Part shown: positions 11,559 through 22,168 of the stretch, piece by piece
Numbering within the stretch: the first letter of the stretch is position 1
Layout of the letters: the number at the start of each line of letters is the position of its first letter
DNA from: Isochrysis galbana
Taxonomy: Eukaryota > Haptophyta > Isochrysidales > Isochrysidaceae
DNA length: 64,000 nucleotides
Reading direction: 5' to 3'
Assembly: GCA_018136815.1 (NCBI GenBank)
Contig: CM030939.1
Coordinates: 4,643,419-4,707,418 of the forward strand
Made by a program: the position numbers and the translations under genes
Notes under the pieces: model-generated
Database searches by the model: none
What the model was told of the DNA's origin: nothing
Seen by the model: the letters and a program-made list of their open reading frames with translations, nothing else

Positions 11559-12458
11559 TTCTCACACACTACACATCTAACTATCAGTAAAACTGATAGG
11601 GTCATGGGGGCCCCGTGCCCCCCCCCCTCCATCGCAGACACCCCCTGGGTGGGCCTGCACACTCAACCTCAGCCCCTGCCTGCTGGCAGGGGCTGAGCTG
11701 ACATCACACTGGCACAGACCCTCGCCGAACGCGCATCGCGCGCCGCACGCATTCGCCTGCACTGGCCCCTGCTCGTACTGACCCCCCACTCCACCACTGA
11801 GCCACAGACCACCTGAGCCGCCAGGAGGGCACCCAGGACCAGCGAGGCCAGCGAGGGAGAGGCAGGAGAGGCCAGGGGCCCAGCCCCAGCCTCCACTGCC
11901 CCCTGAGCTGGCCCAGCTGGCCCTCTGGGGGGGCCCGAGGGTCCCCTCAGAGGGGTGCCATGGCGCGCGCAGGCATCGCACGCCCGTAGGAGAACGAAGA
12001 GAACCGCGAGAAAAGAACGACAAAAAAAACGACGCGATCTGACCCAAGAAAAGGTAAGACTCACGCCTGTTTACGGTATGTTTACAAGCCGACACCCCGA
12101 GCGACACACGAATGCCGCGAAGACGCGGAGATACTTGAAAAAGACGCGAGGAGAGGGGGCCGAGACCTCCCAGGGGCACGAAGTGTCACATGCAACAGGC
12201 GTTTACGTTTGTTTTGCCACAGGAACACCACACCAGCAGGTCTGCCCCAGCCCACCCCCTGCACTTGGCCCGTTGTAGTGCACGCGGCCCCCCCCCCCGA
12301 TACCAAAGACAAAGGAATGAAGGGGGTGGTGTAAGGGAGTGAGTAAACTGGGGTATAGGCGATGTCGTGAGTGAGTACCGTGAGTACGTGGACTGTATAG
12401 CTAGCGTGAGTAGCCCGAATCTTCAGAAGTTTTATTAATATTCTCACACACTACACAT
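11559..12458. mobile_element. about 865-bp insertion bounded by 18-bp direct repeats
   Basis: TTCTCACACACTACACAT is found exactly at 11559-11576 and 12441-12458, as expected for a target-site duplication made by a retroelement. The interior from about 11690 to 12430 is related to a second region at about 49020-49955. Shared blocks include a GATACCAAAGACAAAGGA segment and the GGGGTATAGGCGATG stretch near the right end. A small stem (CTATCAG/CTGATAG) lies just inside the left repeat. No protein domain is visible, so this looks like a non-autonomous element. Confidence 0.55.
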
Positions 12459-13754
12459 TGATAGAAGCACCGCATCCGCCTAGAGTATATAAAATACTCT
12501 GGATGCGACACCGGTGCACGACGGCGTGCACCTGACGAAATCGCATACGCACGCATAGCTTCATGCGAGGGGAGTCTGGCTTCCAGACGCACGCACGACG
12601 CACGGCGTGCACCTGGCGAAATCTCGACGGCGTGCACACATCTTGACATCTTGACGAAGGTTCCATGCGCACACACGGCGTCCCCGCGCGCATCTGCATT
12701 TGTGCACGCCGTGCGCATGTCGAAGTGATTGCAACTCACCTGTCTCATGAGATTTTTTAGAGTTCGGGTAGGCGAAGATGAGTGATTGCAACTCATCACA
12801 CCTGTCTCATGAGATTTTATTAGTAAAAATCACATAAAGACCGCTGTAAAACTCGTTTGTATAAAAGCAGTAGAATTCAAATCTGACGGAACGACTTTGC
12901 GTGATGTGCATCACGCATCACACCTGTCTCGGGATTTTAATTAGTACAAACCTGTAAAACTAATGTTTTATAATCTTAGAATTAAAGCCCCACGGAATGC
13001 GTCTTTGCGTGAGGACCTCTCTCTGGGTAGATGAAGATGAGACTGGGGACTGGGGGCTGAAATAAATTTAATTTTAAATTAGTAAACCTAGTGTAAAAAA
13101 TAAAAATGTTCCCTGGGTAGATGGTAGATAAGGCTGGGGGGTTATTAGTATATTAAAATCATGGTCTTCTTTCGACGGAAAACGGAACGCGACCTCAGGG
13201 TGTGTGCGAAAAATGGTGGCATTTCCGTCTTTGGCAGCTTGGGCGCCGCCTTCCAACGAGATCTTCTATTAGAAATTCTACGCCGTGCCCGATCGGCGGC
13301 TCGAGAGCCTTATCGATGAGTCGATGAGCTAAATTAGGGGTTAGGCGGGGCACCAGGGCCGTTTTACGGTGCGGACACACGTCCAGTGTTCAATGCACAA
13401 AATGATTATTGTTTCTCTCGTCTACCGTCTATGTCGATGATTCGCCCGATGCCCAATGATGTTGCGGTCTTGCGGTCATCATCAAGCACAATACGCTACA
13501 GGGCGTGCTCCGACAAGGCGATGTTGAGAAGCTCCGGTGCAAATATCTCGGGGACGGGTTTGCACCCGCAAATATGTCTGTGTGAAAGTTCCGGCTCAAA
13601 GCATCTCCTCGAGTTCCTACCATCTCTTGGCTAGCTTTGAGTATGGGCCCCTCATACTCTTGGCAATGTGAGAGTATGTTGGTCTCATTTGACGAGCGCA
13701 TTCCTCCCGTCGAATAGATGGGCGGCGGTGGCGGACGATGGGTCCATGCCTTTG
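12459..13754. other. AT-richer intergenic region with short tandem repeats
   Basis: From 12510 to 12650 a GACGGCGTGCACCTG-type unit recurs three times. At about 12725, 12782 and 12905 a unit containing ACCTGTCTCATGAGATTTT recurs with spacings of about 57 and 125 bp. From 12830 to 13200 the DNA is clearly AT-richer than its surroundings. No gene is supported. Confidence 0.45.
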
Positions 13755-16700
13755 TCATAGGGCCAGCGAGATTGCGGCCCGCACGGAAGGCCCTGAAGCT
13801 TTGGCTGCTTGGATTGCTCTTCCGCCCGCGTCCCGGGTACCAAAGGGCAAACTTGTCCGGCAGCTAAGCGAGGCAGCGTCGCTGAATTTGGCCCGCTGCT
13901 CTAGAACGACCTCGGGGAGCGACTGCTTCGCCATCGCTCGCCGCAGCGGCGCGCGCAGCCTTGCACCGATCGTAAGCTCAGTGAGAGGCGGAAACTGCAT
14001 CGATTCCCCGACGGCCTTGAGCAAAGCCTTGCTGGGCGCTCGGGGCGGAATAGGTGACGCGATTCGAGTGAGGCGGAGCGCAAAGGACAACTCTCCCACG
14101 TCCGCTACTAGTGCACCATGGGAAGATTTCCTGTGCGGTTGGGGCTCCTCGACAATCGCTCCGACAACCTGAGCGGTCGCTGAGGCCTTTTCTGCTTCCG
14201 CCTCGGCTGCGACTACAGGCTCGGCCGACGCGGCACCTGAATGACCGGTGCTAGTAGGCGAGGATGTGGACTGAATGCCTCCACCGAACCCTGCACCTCC
14301 TACTGTGGATTTGTCTGCCTGCATCGAGCTCTCAGGTGTAGAGGACGCCCCCGACGCACCCCCTCCTCGCGGCATCAGATTCGTAGCAGTCGGGACATTC
14401 GGGGACGCTGATGCAGAGAGCGCGCGGCGTCGCTCTAAGCCCACGGCGGCGCCACCAACGGCCGTCAGCGCCCAGTTGCCGCTTGGCGGCGCACCATTTA
14501 GGCCCTCGTGTCCTTTTCCCCTCGAGCTCTTGAGGTTGCGGACAAGACGGCCAATGGGACCGGCAAGCTGCTCGGGAGACATATTCCACACGGCGAGCCG
14601 AGACTTGAACTCTGGGCGAAAGCAGGTAATGGCATTACTCGAATGCGACATGCGCAAGGTGAAACGTGCGTCTTCCCCGACTGGAACGGAAATGCTTGCG
14701 CGCAAGGGCAGCGCTTGGATCGCCGCGTTACCAGTGGCGCCGGCGGTCGGGGCAGCCTGGACAGACGGAGCGGGGGGAGCAGGAGGCGGCGGCGGCGGCT
14801 TTGGTCGCGCAACATTCGGTGGTAGGGGCGCCCTAGTATTCATCTTGGAGCGCGGATGCGAGATGGAAGAGCCAAGCATCAACTCCTTGGCCGCAACCTG
14901 CTCCATCGAGTCATCATTCCCCTCTCTAACGGTGACGCGTGGAGATGTCATTCTTGAGGGGGATGACAGGGGCGGTGGGGGTGGCGGCGTCGCGTGCTTC
15001 GTCTTGCTACTGTCTGGTTTGCCGCGAGGGCGTGTCAGCGGTCCGCCACCCAGGCGGAGCCCTCCTGCAGCGCGGAACCCCACCCGGTTCATAGTCATCT
15101 TGCCAGCTAGCTCAACGCACGTCTCGGGCCCGTTGGAGCGGCCCCTCCACGCGGTGGCGGCGTCGCCGATGGGTGAATCGAGCAGATCGCTGTATACGAT
15201 CGTCTCCTCACAGTGTGCGGTGCTGTCCAATGTGCTGCGACTGGCGGTCACCGCTGCCACTTGAGACACTAGTGCTTTGCGGCTTCCCGCCGTGTGGATG
15301 GTGCAGGAGCCCGACGCCCGTACGCCCACCCGTTCCAGCCCTGTCGCCTTGCGCACGGTGTCTGGCAGCTCGAATGGTAAGCGTACGGCGACGGTGCGCT
15401 CGCCGCCGCGTCCTAAACCGAAGGATACCGACGAGCGATCGGATACCCCACGGGTGAGGCTGGACTGCTGTGGCGGCAGCGCCCTTGGGCGCTTTGTAGC
15501 CTTTGTTTCCTTACCCACGGCCGGTGCCTTCTCCATAGGCGGAGGATGCGGGAGCTTCGCGGCCTTGCGCTGGGCAGGCTTTTCGAGTGGTGGCGGCAGG
15601 ATTCCGGGCGAGTCGGGTGGCCCAACTGACGGCTGGCGCCTCCTGCGCACCTTCCTCAGCACTACGCCGGAAGGCTTGCCATGAGATGGGGGCGTGAGCC
15701 GCGCAGACGGCGTCTCCACGTCCGCCCGCGCCCGAACCGCAAAGTCGGACGAGCTCAATTCTAATGTCGACTGGGAAGCAAGGTCGCCCCGTCCGACTAC
15801 CGCAGGTACGATTAGCGCCGACGTGAGCATAGGAAAGCGCCAGCAGGCTGCTTCCCCAAACTTCCGTGCTAGAGGAGATGTGGCGATGCCCATGCCCAAA
15901 ACCTGGCGTGTGGCAGCGCTCTCCGAGCGCAAGGATAGCGGCGAACCCCTCGTCTGGCTCATCCGGAGCGCCTTTGTGCTAAAAAACTTGAGAGACGGAT
16001 GCGCGCGCTGCGCCGTGCCACCGTCCACATCGGGAACGGTTGCCCACCCATTTGCGCCATGGCATATCAGTGCTCCATCGAACAGGTCGAAAGAGCAGCT
16101 CGATGCCACGATGGCGCCAGCGAAGCTAGCGCTCTCTGAGGAGGGCGGCGGCCGGCCGGACCTGCCGGCGCTTCTACCAGTGAGGCACCGCTGCGCGAGA
16201 ACGAGCGGCGGCGGCGCCTCTTTGAGCCAGCGTACTGCGTCTCCGAGCGACGTAATTGGCTGCTTGGCCAGCTGCGGCTCCTCGTTCTCTCCCTGCACTG
16301 CCCATCGGATTCGGACGGGTCCACGCGCCGATGTGGCAATCGCTAGGTCGTTCGAGATCATCAGCCCGCGGGTGCGCATGCACAACTCGCCCGCCCGCAC
16401 GAGCGTGGGCCCGCGGCATTCGATGGTGGGTGTCCCCTCCGCCGAACGGTGCACCAGCAGCTTTTTGGTGGAGATAGAGAGGAGCGGCGCGGAAGTGAGG
16501 AGGTGGGAGGGCGGCGGCGCGGTGCGGCCGAACAGTGAGAGACGCGGTGTGCGCACCTCGCACACCACCGCAGGCGGACGGCCACCCCCCTCGCGAGTGA
16601 GCAACAGAGGTGGAGGACCACCCATCGCCGCCCCCCCCCTCCCTCCCCCTCCTGTGGGTGCACTCTCCCGCGCTCTCCCCCCCCACCCCTCCCCCCCCAC
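13755..16700 (-). CDS. unrecognised large protein (up to 981 aa)
   Basis: A 2.9-kb frame stays open on the minus strand. The first 25 residues are Gly-rich low complexity, so the ATG at 16625 is a better start (about 956 aa). Residues about 40-330 have mixed, globular-looking composition with alternating hydrophobic segments. The middle carries Pro-rich linkers (PPPPPAPPAPS) and basic patches (KVRRRRQP), and the last 90 residues are Ala/Leu/Arg-rich and helical. I recognise no domain. Overlapping plus-strand frames (such as 15694-17085) are judged shadows of GC-rich codons. Introns cannot be excluded: a stretch of this frame might be a retained intron that happens to be open. Confidence 0.5.
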   Translation of the reverse strand: MGGEGWGGRARESAPTGGGGRGGAAMGGPPPLLLTREGGGRPPAVVCEVRTPRLSLFGRTAPPPSHLLTSAPLLSISTKKLLVHRSAEGTPTIECRGPTLVRAGELCMRTRGLMISNDLAIATSARGPVRIRWAVQGENEEPQLAKQPITSLGDAVRWLKEAPPPLVLAQRCLTGRSAGRSGRPPPSSESASFAGAIVASSCSFDLFDGALICHGANGWATVPDVDGGTAQRAHPSLKFFSTKALRMSQTRGSPLSLRSESAATRQVLGMGIATSPLARKFGEAACWRFPMLTSALIVPAVVGRGDLASQSTLELSSSDFAVRARADVETPSARLTPPSHGKPSGVVLRKVRRRRQPSVGPPDSPGILPPPLEKPAQRKAAKLPHPPPMEKAPAVGKETKATKRPRALPPQQSSLTRGVSDRSSVSFGLGRGGERTVAVRLPFELPDTVRKATGLERVGVRASGSCTIHTAGSRKALVSQVAAVTASRSTLDSTAHCEETIVYSDLLDSPIGDAATAWRGRSNGPETCVELAGKMTMNRVGFRAAGGLRLGGGPLTRPRGKPDSSKTKHATPPPPPPLSSPSRMTSPRVTVREGNDDSMEQVAAKELMLGSSISHPRSKMNTRAPLPPNVARPKPPPPPPAPPAPSVQAAPTAGATGNAAIQALPLRASISVPVGEDARFTLRMSHSSNAITCFRPEFKSRLAVWNMSPEQLAGPIGRLVRNLKSSRGKGHEGLNGAPPSGNWALTAVGGAAVGLERRRALSASASPNVPTATNLMPRGGGASGASSTPESSMQADKSTVGGAGFGGGIQSTSSPTSTGHSGAASAEPVVAAEAEAEKASATAQVVGAIVEEPQPHRKSSHGALVADVGELSFALRLTRIASPIPPRAPSKALLKAVGESMQFPPLTELTIGARLRAPLRRAMAKQSLPEVVLEQRAKFSDAASLSCRTSLPFGTRDAGGRAIQAAKASGPSVRAAISLAL

Positions 16701-17389
16701 CCCTCCTTCTCTCTCTCTCTTCTCTTTCTCACCCTCTCTCTCTCTCGCTCTCTTTCACCCTTCTCCCTCTCTGTATCCCTCTCTCCCTCCCTCTCTGCCC
16801 GCCAACCTCTCCGTGTGGTGTGCTCTGCTCCCCAATCCGCAGGCGAAATTTGGGGAGGAGAAGACTCCGCAAAAACAAAGGAATCGAGCGAGGAGCCGCC
16901 CTACGGGGGTCGCCCCTTCTTCTCTATTGTACTCTCTCTCTCTTCATCTCTCTGTCGGCGTCCTTTTCGTCTCTTGCTACTCCTCGTTACTCTCGAGTGT
17001 TTTGTGGAAAACGCCGCGAGACTATTGTGTGTATCTGCCGCTCCTCCTCGCTTCTTCCGTCTACAGCAGTCACCGCGCCCCCTAACGTATACCCCTCCAC
17101 ACACATAAATTCTCCTACACACACCCCACACAGACTCCTCATCTGCATTTCAGCATCGTGAGAGAGAGGGATGATAGAAAATGCGAGTGGGCAAGAGATG
17201 TGAAGAGGAGAGAGAAAAAGCGCGGGAATGAAGAGAAGAATGGGGGGTCGGTCGTTTGGCGCGAGATATAGGCGAGAGAGAGCGCGCGCGAGAATCCTCG
17301 ACGGGAAGCAGGGGGAGGGGGGGGAAGTGGGGAGGACAAAAATAATGACTTAATGACTTCCATGATAAACCTTTTGAGCGGTCAAACGA

Positions 17390-17530
17390 GACTGAAAAAA
17401 AAACATCTGAAGATTCTGGGATAACACGTAACACGCTAACACGTACTATGTCTAGGTACCTCTACCTCCCTTCCGACATCGCCCTTATTTCCCTGCTCTC
17501 CACCTCTTCCCTTCCCCCCCCTTCATTCCT
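17390..17530 (+). repeat. dispersed repeat, copy 1 of 3
   Basis: An A-run followed by ATCTGAAGATTCTGGG and, about 60 bp on, a CATCGCCCTTATTTCCCT-like block. The same order is seen at about 45059-45180 (+) and about 55400-55530 (-). Intervening bases differ, so these are old or degraded copies. Confidence 0.55.
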
Positions 17531-17600
17531 TTTTCCTTTTTCCTCGGTATCCAGGGTCCGGCCCAGGTGCACTACCTTTAGCCCGGTCACTCACTATGTG

Positions 17601-17808
17601 GGGTGCGGAGTGCGGAGCCTAAATGGGAAATACGTATTTACCGTATTTGGCCAGAGGCCAAATACATATGTATTTGGCTGTATTTGAAGCGCGTCCTGGG
17701 TTGTAGGCCTCGAATGTATTTGAAATGTATTTGACCGGAGGCCAAATACATATGTATTTGGCTGTATTTGCAGGCTCCAGCACCGTATTTCCCATCTAGG
17801 GTGCGGAG
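17601..17808. mobile_element. MITE-like element with inverted ends and internal palindromes
   Basis: Short inverted repeats ATGGGAAATACG (17623-17634) and CGTATTTCCCAT (17784-17795) face each other. GGGTGCGGAG lies directly outside at 17601-17610 and 17799-17808 as a 10-bp direct repeat. Inside are two copies of a roughly 55-bp unit centred on the palindrome CCAAATACATATGTATTTGG. No ORF of substance is present. The structure fits a miniature inverted-repeat element; the family is unknown. Confidence 0.5.
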
Positions 17809-18588
17809 GGCACCAGCTGCAATGGGTAAATGAAGGGCTAAATAAGCTCCCTGTAGGTTCCGGTAGGATGGATCAGCAAAAAAAATGGAAATTGGGGGGT
17901 TCTCCGCCCGCCTCAATCTCCCAAAATAGCCCGCCACGCGCGGGGGAAGGGAGGGGGGTCACTCACCGACGCCATTGCCCTTCGTGGGTCGTGGGGCGGG
18001 AGGGGGTCGTTCGGAGGGGGGAGGTGGCTGGCGGGGCAGGTAGGGGGGGACCCTGCGGAATCCTTGGACACCCAGGGGAGGTGGGAAATAGTGGTTAAAA
18101 TGAGTGAGTGACCGGGCTACTACCTTGGACCTTGGGGCGCTGGGGCGCCCTGGTTCTAGTTCAGAGGTTCAGAGTGTGGGTTCCGGGCCGGCCTTTCAAA
18201 GGTCTAATGTGTGCGTTCGTCGGGATGTGCGTGGGTTTTTTTTCGTGTGTGTGGGGCGGGCTCTGCTGTCGTGTTGTGTTTATTGAGTGTTGTCGGTCGA
18301 TCGCTGAGACCGCGTCTCGTGTGTGTGCTGTTGACTGTTGTTTTGGTTCCTCGATGACGTGTGCCACGTGCCACCCCCAGCCCCCAGCGTGGTGGCCATC
18401 GTTAGGAGATCTGCCTGGGGGATTAGCTTGTCTTGTGGGCCTAGCGTGAATAAAGGATATGAGTCGTTCATATCTATCTATCCTTTTCTTCGGCTGTCTG
18501 CTGTCTGCCCATGCCCGCCTGTCTGGGCAGTTCTAGCCGAGTCCGTCGTCCGTCGTGCTCGCGAAGAGTAAGGAGTAAGGAGTAGGGC

Positions 18589-19200
18589 GGCGGCTTGCGC
18601 TTCATTTGGTCTCCCTTCCCGCGCCTTGCTTAGTGAAAACAAGGCGGCTTGCCTTATTCATTTGGTCTCCCTTCCCGCGCCTTGGTTAGGAGTAGGTGCG
18701 AGGCGGCTTACTTTCATTTGGGGTCTCCCTTCCCTCCGGTATTTTTTCTCGTCGACCAGTTCTTGATGGATTCTGCCATTCTGTAAACGTCGCACCCCGT
18801 GCTCCGTTTAGCGTTTAGGAGGGGGGGGTTACGGATGGCCCTCCGTCCTCTACTATCATCTTTACTTCCTAAGTCTAAGTCCTTGCAAGGCCTTCTCTTC
18901 ACGTGAGGAGCAGAGGCGACGGGCCCCGCCCTCTCTTCTTTTTTCTCTCTTCCCTTTCCCCCCTTCTCACACGCTCGTCCTGTCTACGTTAGTATCCTAT
19001 GTCCTATGCATTACTATGAATGAGTGTGCGCGAGATAGTGGTGTGTGGGTGTGGGGTTTGTTGAGGGATTCTTATCCGGTTCTGTCACGAAGAGAGCGCG
19101 AGCGATGCCGTCGCTCCCCTTCCTCTCGGCCGCCCTGGTCACCGCGATGGTGCCAGGGCAATAACCTCATAAGGCGGCTTGCCTTCATTTGGTCTCCTTT
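18589..19200 (+). repeat. degenerate tandem repeat, about 57-bp unit
   Basis: A block of the form GGCGGCTTGC...TTCATTTGGTCTCCCTTCCC occurs at about 18589, 18647 and 18704, with a further copy at about 19173. It is interrupted between the third and fourth copies by about 430 bp of unrelated DNA. Confidence 0.6.
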
Positions 19201-20104
19201 CACTCAGGGTTTCTTCCCCTCTCCGTGGGGACTCTCACCCTACCATGAGCCCCCCCGCGAGCACCCCGAAGGAGAGGCCCAGGAGCACCACGTACGCGAC
19301 GAGAACAGCGTCGCCTTGGCTCGGCATGAGGGCGCGCCCCGAGAGGGCCTGGTAGACGCCCACGCCGAGCACGGTCGCCGTAGATTTGACGGCACCTCGT
19401 GCCTCGTCGGACACCTGACGGGTCACCCGGGGCATGGGGCATGGTCATGGCGCTCTTATTGGTGGTGTGTGTACACATGAGTACATGAGTCGTACCGTCG
19501 ACGAGGGTTGGGTGTATAGATGGCGCACAAGGGGCCCCAGGGTGAAAAGGTCTTGCCTCCTAGGGTAGTACCGAATTGATGGAGGTAACGCCGAGCATCT
19601 GGCGCTTGCGCGGGCCTCATTCATAACATAACTCTTGTATTTGGCTCTATTTGCTATTTGGGTCTTACGCTTACGCGCCACGCGGCTCACGACTTGCAGT
19701 TTGCAGCAGTCATTGCTCACTCCACGCGCATTGCAGTTCGCACAGCTTGGCCAAAGGACTACTACATAATAATCGCCCATTCATTCCTCCGCCGCAGTTG
19801 TGCGGTAGTTGTAGGTTTCGATAGGAACTTGGCTGCGAGCATCATAGGATCACATGCCGAGCGTCACTCCGAAAGCTCAAAGCTCGTCTTCAGAAAAAAT
19901 TTTCAAGGCCGTTTTCAAAGTTTCCAGATTGACGACGATCTTCTAGTAGTCGACATAGCTGGAGACATCATTATGCACTAGAGCTAGGTGCCGCCGCGTA
20001 ATGCTCAAATGACAAAGAATTTTGGACTTTGTGCACCACGCACCATGCACCACACTCGTGATGCGCGTTCGGCGTCGTTGAGCATGGACAAGCATGGCGC
20101 TTAA

Positions 20105-20950
20105 TTACAGCTCGTCCGGGTCTTCTGCGTCTTTATCTCGCCTCCTCTTATTCTTGCGCGGCGGCGGAGCCTTGGGATTGGAAAGCTCCACGAGCTCAAA
20201 GTCGTACTGCAAGTCGGCATATGGCGGCACACCCTTGCCACCATCAGCCCCGTAGCCCAAGTCCCAGGGCACAATCAATCGGCGCCGCTCGCCTTCACAC
20301 ATGCCCTCCAGCCCCTTGTTCCATCCGGCAACCGGAGCTTCATCGGAGCCGAGGGCAAAGCGGAAAGGCTGCGAGCCCGTGTGGAATGAAGAAGAAAACA
20401 TCTTTCCCGTCTTGATGACCTTCCCGATGTAGTGCACCTTCATGATAGAACCAGGCTCCGACTTACGCGAACACTTTTCGGGAATGAACCTGTGGAGACC
20501 ACGGCAATAAGCATGAGCCAAAGGCAATGCGCAACGCCAGGATGACACGCCAACGGCCATGCTGACAAGTAATGTGGGCATGATTCATCTGGCTGTGGTG
20601 TAGCACGTTTGGTTGACTGAGAACGGTGTTGCCTGCTCCGGTGGCTGCGGCTTTTCTTCAATGGTCGGCGCGGGGGTAGCGGACGCGGCAATTGCGGCCC
20701 GCCACTCATTCAGCTGCAACTGCAGCTTGTCCAGGCTTGCGAGCGCCGCATCGTAGTTGCCATTGCTGGCCGCCTGCATCACCAACAGCTCGCAGCGGTC
20801 AGCGATCGATTGGGGCTCTCCCTAGCTCCAACAGGGATGCGCACTCACAATCTTGGCCATGCCGATTGTCTGCTGCAACTTCATCGCGTGGTCGACAGCC
20901 GCCGAACTCCGCAGCCCTGCGATGAGCAGCACAGCCGTAAGCGGTGACAT
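20105..20950 (-). CDS. secreted FKBP-type peptidyl-prolyl isomerase (217 aa, 3 exons)
   Basis: Exons on the minus strand: 20950-20849, 20773-20607 and 20489-20105. Introns are GTGAGT...CAG and GTGCTA...CAG, and the phases join exactly. The protein starts with a signal peptide (MSPLTAVLLIAGLRSSAA) and then a helical region of about 70 residues ending in a Pro-rich linker. The FKBP fold (about residues 91-190) shows MKVHYIGKVIKTGKMFSSS, VAGWNKGLEGMCEGERR, LIVPWDLGYG and LQYDFELVEL. These keep the aromatic and GWxxGL core residues of the proline-binding pocket. The C-terminus is basic and then DPDEL, a KDEL-like ending that suggests ER retention. It would act as a prolyl isomerase in the secretory pathway. 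A frame opening at 20581 reads through intron 2 and is not the true start. Confidence 0.9.
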
Positions 20951-21284
20951 CGTCGCTGCACCGAGGCGGACCATTCATTCGCTTGCTACGCCTGTCGTTC
21001 ACGGCTTCTCTTTCACTGGCTTCTGGCTTCTTTATCGTTTACATGCGATGTCCTCTCCTGCCACCACTACTCTACCACTATACTTATACTTTCCTCCCAC
21101 GGGGCGGACTCCTCTTCGGTTTCTTTTCCGTCTCCTTTTTGCCTCCTCCGCCTTCCCCGATGCCCGATGCCGGGGGAGGAAGAGGCACGCCGGGCCGTTC
21201 AGGCAAACGCCTGGAAGCTTCTTGTATGGGTGGAGGCGGCAGTGGATCGTGGATCGTGCATTTATTTTCGATCCACGCGCAGGC
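20951..21284. other. upstream region of the FKBP gene
   Basis: Mixed-composition intergenic DNA. No gene is supported, and the plus-strand ORFs over it run into the minisatellite that follows. Confidence 0.4.
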
Positions 21285-21446
21285 GAGAAGCGCTCAATCA
21301 CCATCACCATCACCCACAGCATAGAAAAGCGTTCAATCACCATCAGCCTACACGTGGAACGCGTTCAATCGCCATTACCCCCACCGCATGGAAAAGCGTT
21401 CAATCACCATCAGCCTACACATGGAAAAGCGTTCAATCGCGGAAGA
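21285..21446 (+). repeat. minisatellite, about 34-bp unit, about 5 copies
   Basis: Units of the form AAAGCGTTCAATCACCATCA followed by GCC and a short variable tail repeat from 21285 to about 21446. Related units reappear at about 22070-22168, on the other side of an AT-rich coding cassette. Confidence 0.8.
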
Positions 21447-21536
21447 TCGTGGGGATCATGAGGGTAGCTATCCAACCCACTCGTTTGGCAAGAGGGTATG
21501 CTGCATCCCGCTCGAGTTGGTGCGTGACACAAGAAA

Positions 21537-21863
21537 ATGTATGATACTATAACCATGTCCAACACTATCGATAACATAGATTACGTAACAGTACTAAATC
21601 CGGAACCGGAAAAAATCAAGATTTACCTTAGTAGCACGGCATCCGACAACAGGGTGTGGCGGTACTACATTGATCGAGCTCTTAATAACAAGGAGGAGGA
21701 GCTGTACGAAAAGTTCGTGAACAAGCTTGGTGATGACAAATACGGCAGGTTCATAAGGGCATACATATCATTCAGGCGTTTCGATAGAGGGTATGTCAAT
21801 TACGATCAGCTCACGCAAATTGCCGATAACGAGGGGTTCAGACATCAAATGAATAATGAATAA
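21537..21863 (+). CDS. small AT-rich ORF of unknown function (108 aa)
   Basis: An ATG-started frame of 108 codons rich in Asn, Asp, Ile, Lys and Tyr (for example MSNTIDNIDYVTVLNPEP and GRFIRAYISFRRFDRGY). It uses A/T-ending codons far more than its neighbours, which are GC-rich. A second Met at codon 7 is an alternative start. The protein looks acidic and helical in its second half. I recognise no family. The composition and the tight overlap with the next ORF suggest DNA acquired from outside the host nuclear gene pool, for instance from a large DNA virus or an organelle, but this is inference. Confidence 0.55.
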   Translation: MYDTITMSNTIDNIDYVTVLNPEPEKIKIYLSSTASDNRVWRYYIDRALNNKEEELYEKFVNKLGDDKYGRFIRAYISFRRFDRGYVNYDQLTQIADNEGFRHQMNNE

Positions 21864-22017
21864 CATTGATAATCCAAATAAACATAATTTGGATACGATT
21901 ATGATAGATGGTGATCTCAAGAACGATGTAAAGACATTGGTGAAGAGGGTGTTGTCAGTCTCGCGAAAGTTGTATGAGGAAAAGATGCGACCCCCCCACG
22001 CTAGAAGGTCACGTTGA
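21856..22017 (+). CDS. small overlapping AT-rich ORF (53 aa)
   Basis: This ATG lies inside the last codons of the preceding ORF, which stops at 21863: an 8-base overlap in another frame, an arrangement rare in nuclear algal genes. The first 45 residues keep the AT-rich style (MNNIDNPNKHNLDTIMIDGD, then a Lys/Val-rich helix). The last few codons run into a C-rich stretch (RPPHARRSR), so the original gene may be truncated by GC-rich DNA at about 21990. No family is recognised. Confidence 0.4.
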   Translation: MNNIDNPNKHNLDTIMIDGDLKNDVKTLVKRVLSVSRKLYEEKMRPPHARRSR

Positions 22018-22065
22018 CGTTATGTAAGAACACGGACCAAACGACCAAACCCGTTCCATCCCCCT

Positions 22066-22168
22066 ATTCAAAGGCGATCAGCGCGCCAATCACCATCCAG
22101 CATCCAGCATGGAAACGCGTACAATCACAAAGGCGAGAAGCGCTCAATCACCATCACCCACAGCATAG
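22066..22168 (+). repeat. second minisatellite cluster
   Basis: Degenerate units related to those at 21285-21446 (AGCGCTCAATCACCATCACC near 22139). The cluster overlaps the 3' end of the minus-strand glycosyltransferase-like ORF, which reads through it for its last residues. Confidence 0.7.

Larger units (their letters stand above)
16701..20104. other. repeat-rich intergenic region
   Basis: The region has pyrimidine-rich DNA upstream of the 13.7-16.7 kb gene (16620-16810), a dispersed repeat starting near 17390, a palindromic element at 17601-17808, and tandem repeats at 18589-19200. A 66-codon minus-strand frame at 19235-19435 has two hydrophobic stretches (ending LLGLSFGVLAGGLMVG) and might be a small membrane peptide or a remnant, but nothing confirms it. 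Confidence 0.4.

Noticed and set aside
15694-17085. 463-codon plus-strand ORF opposite the 981-codon frame
   Set aside because: Its second half is a CT-tract Ser/Leu/Pro run and its first half mirrors the other strand with Arg/Ser-biased codons. Only one of the two can be the main frame, and the minus frame is longer and more protein-like.
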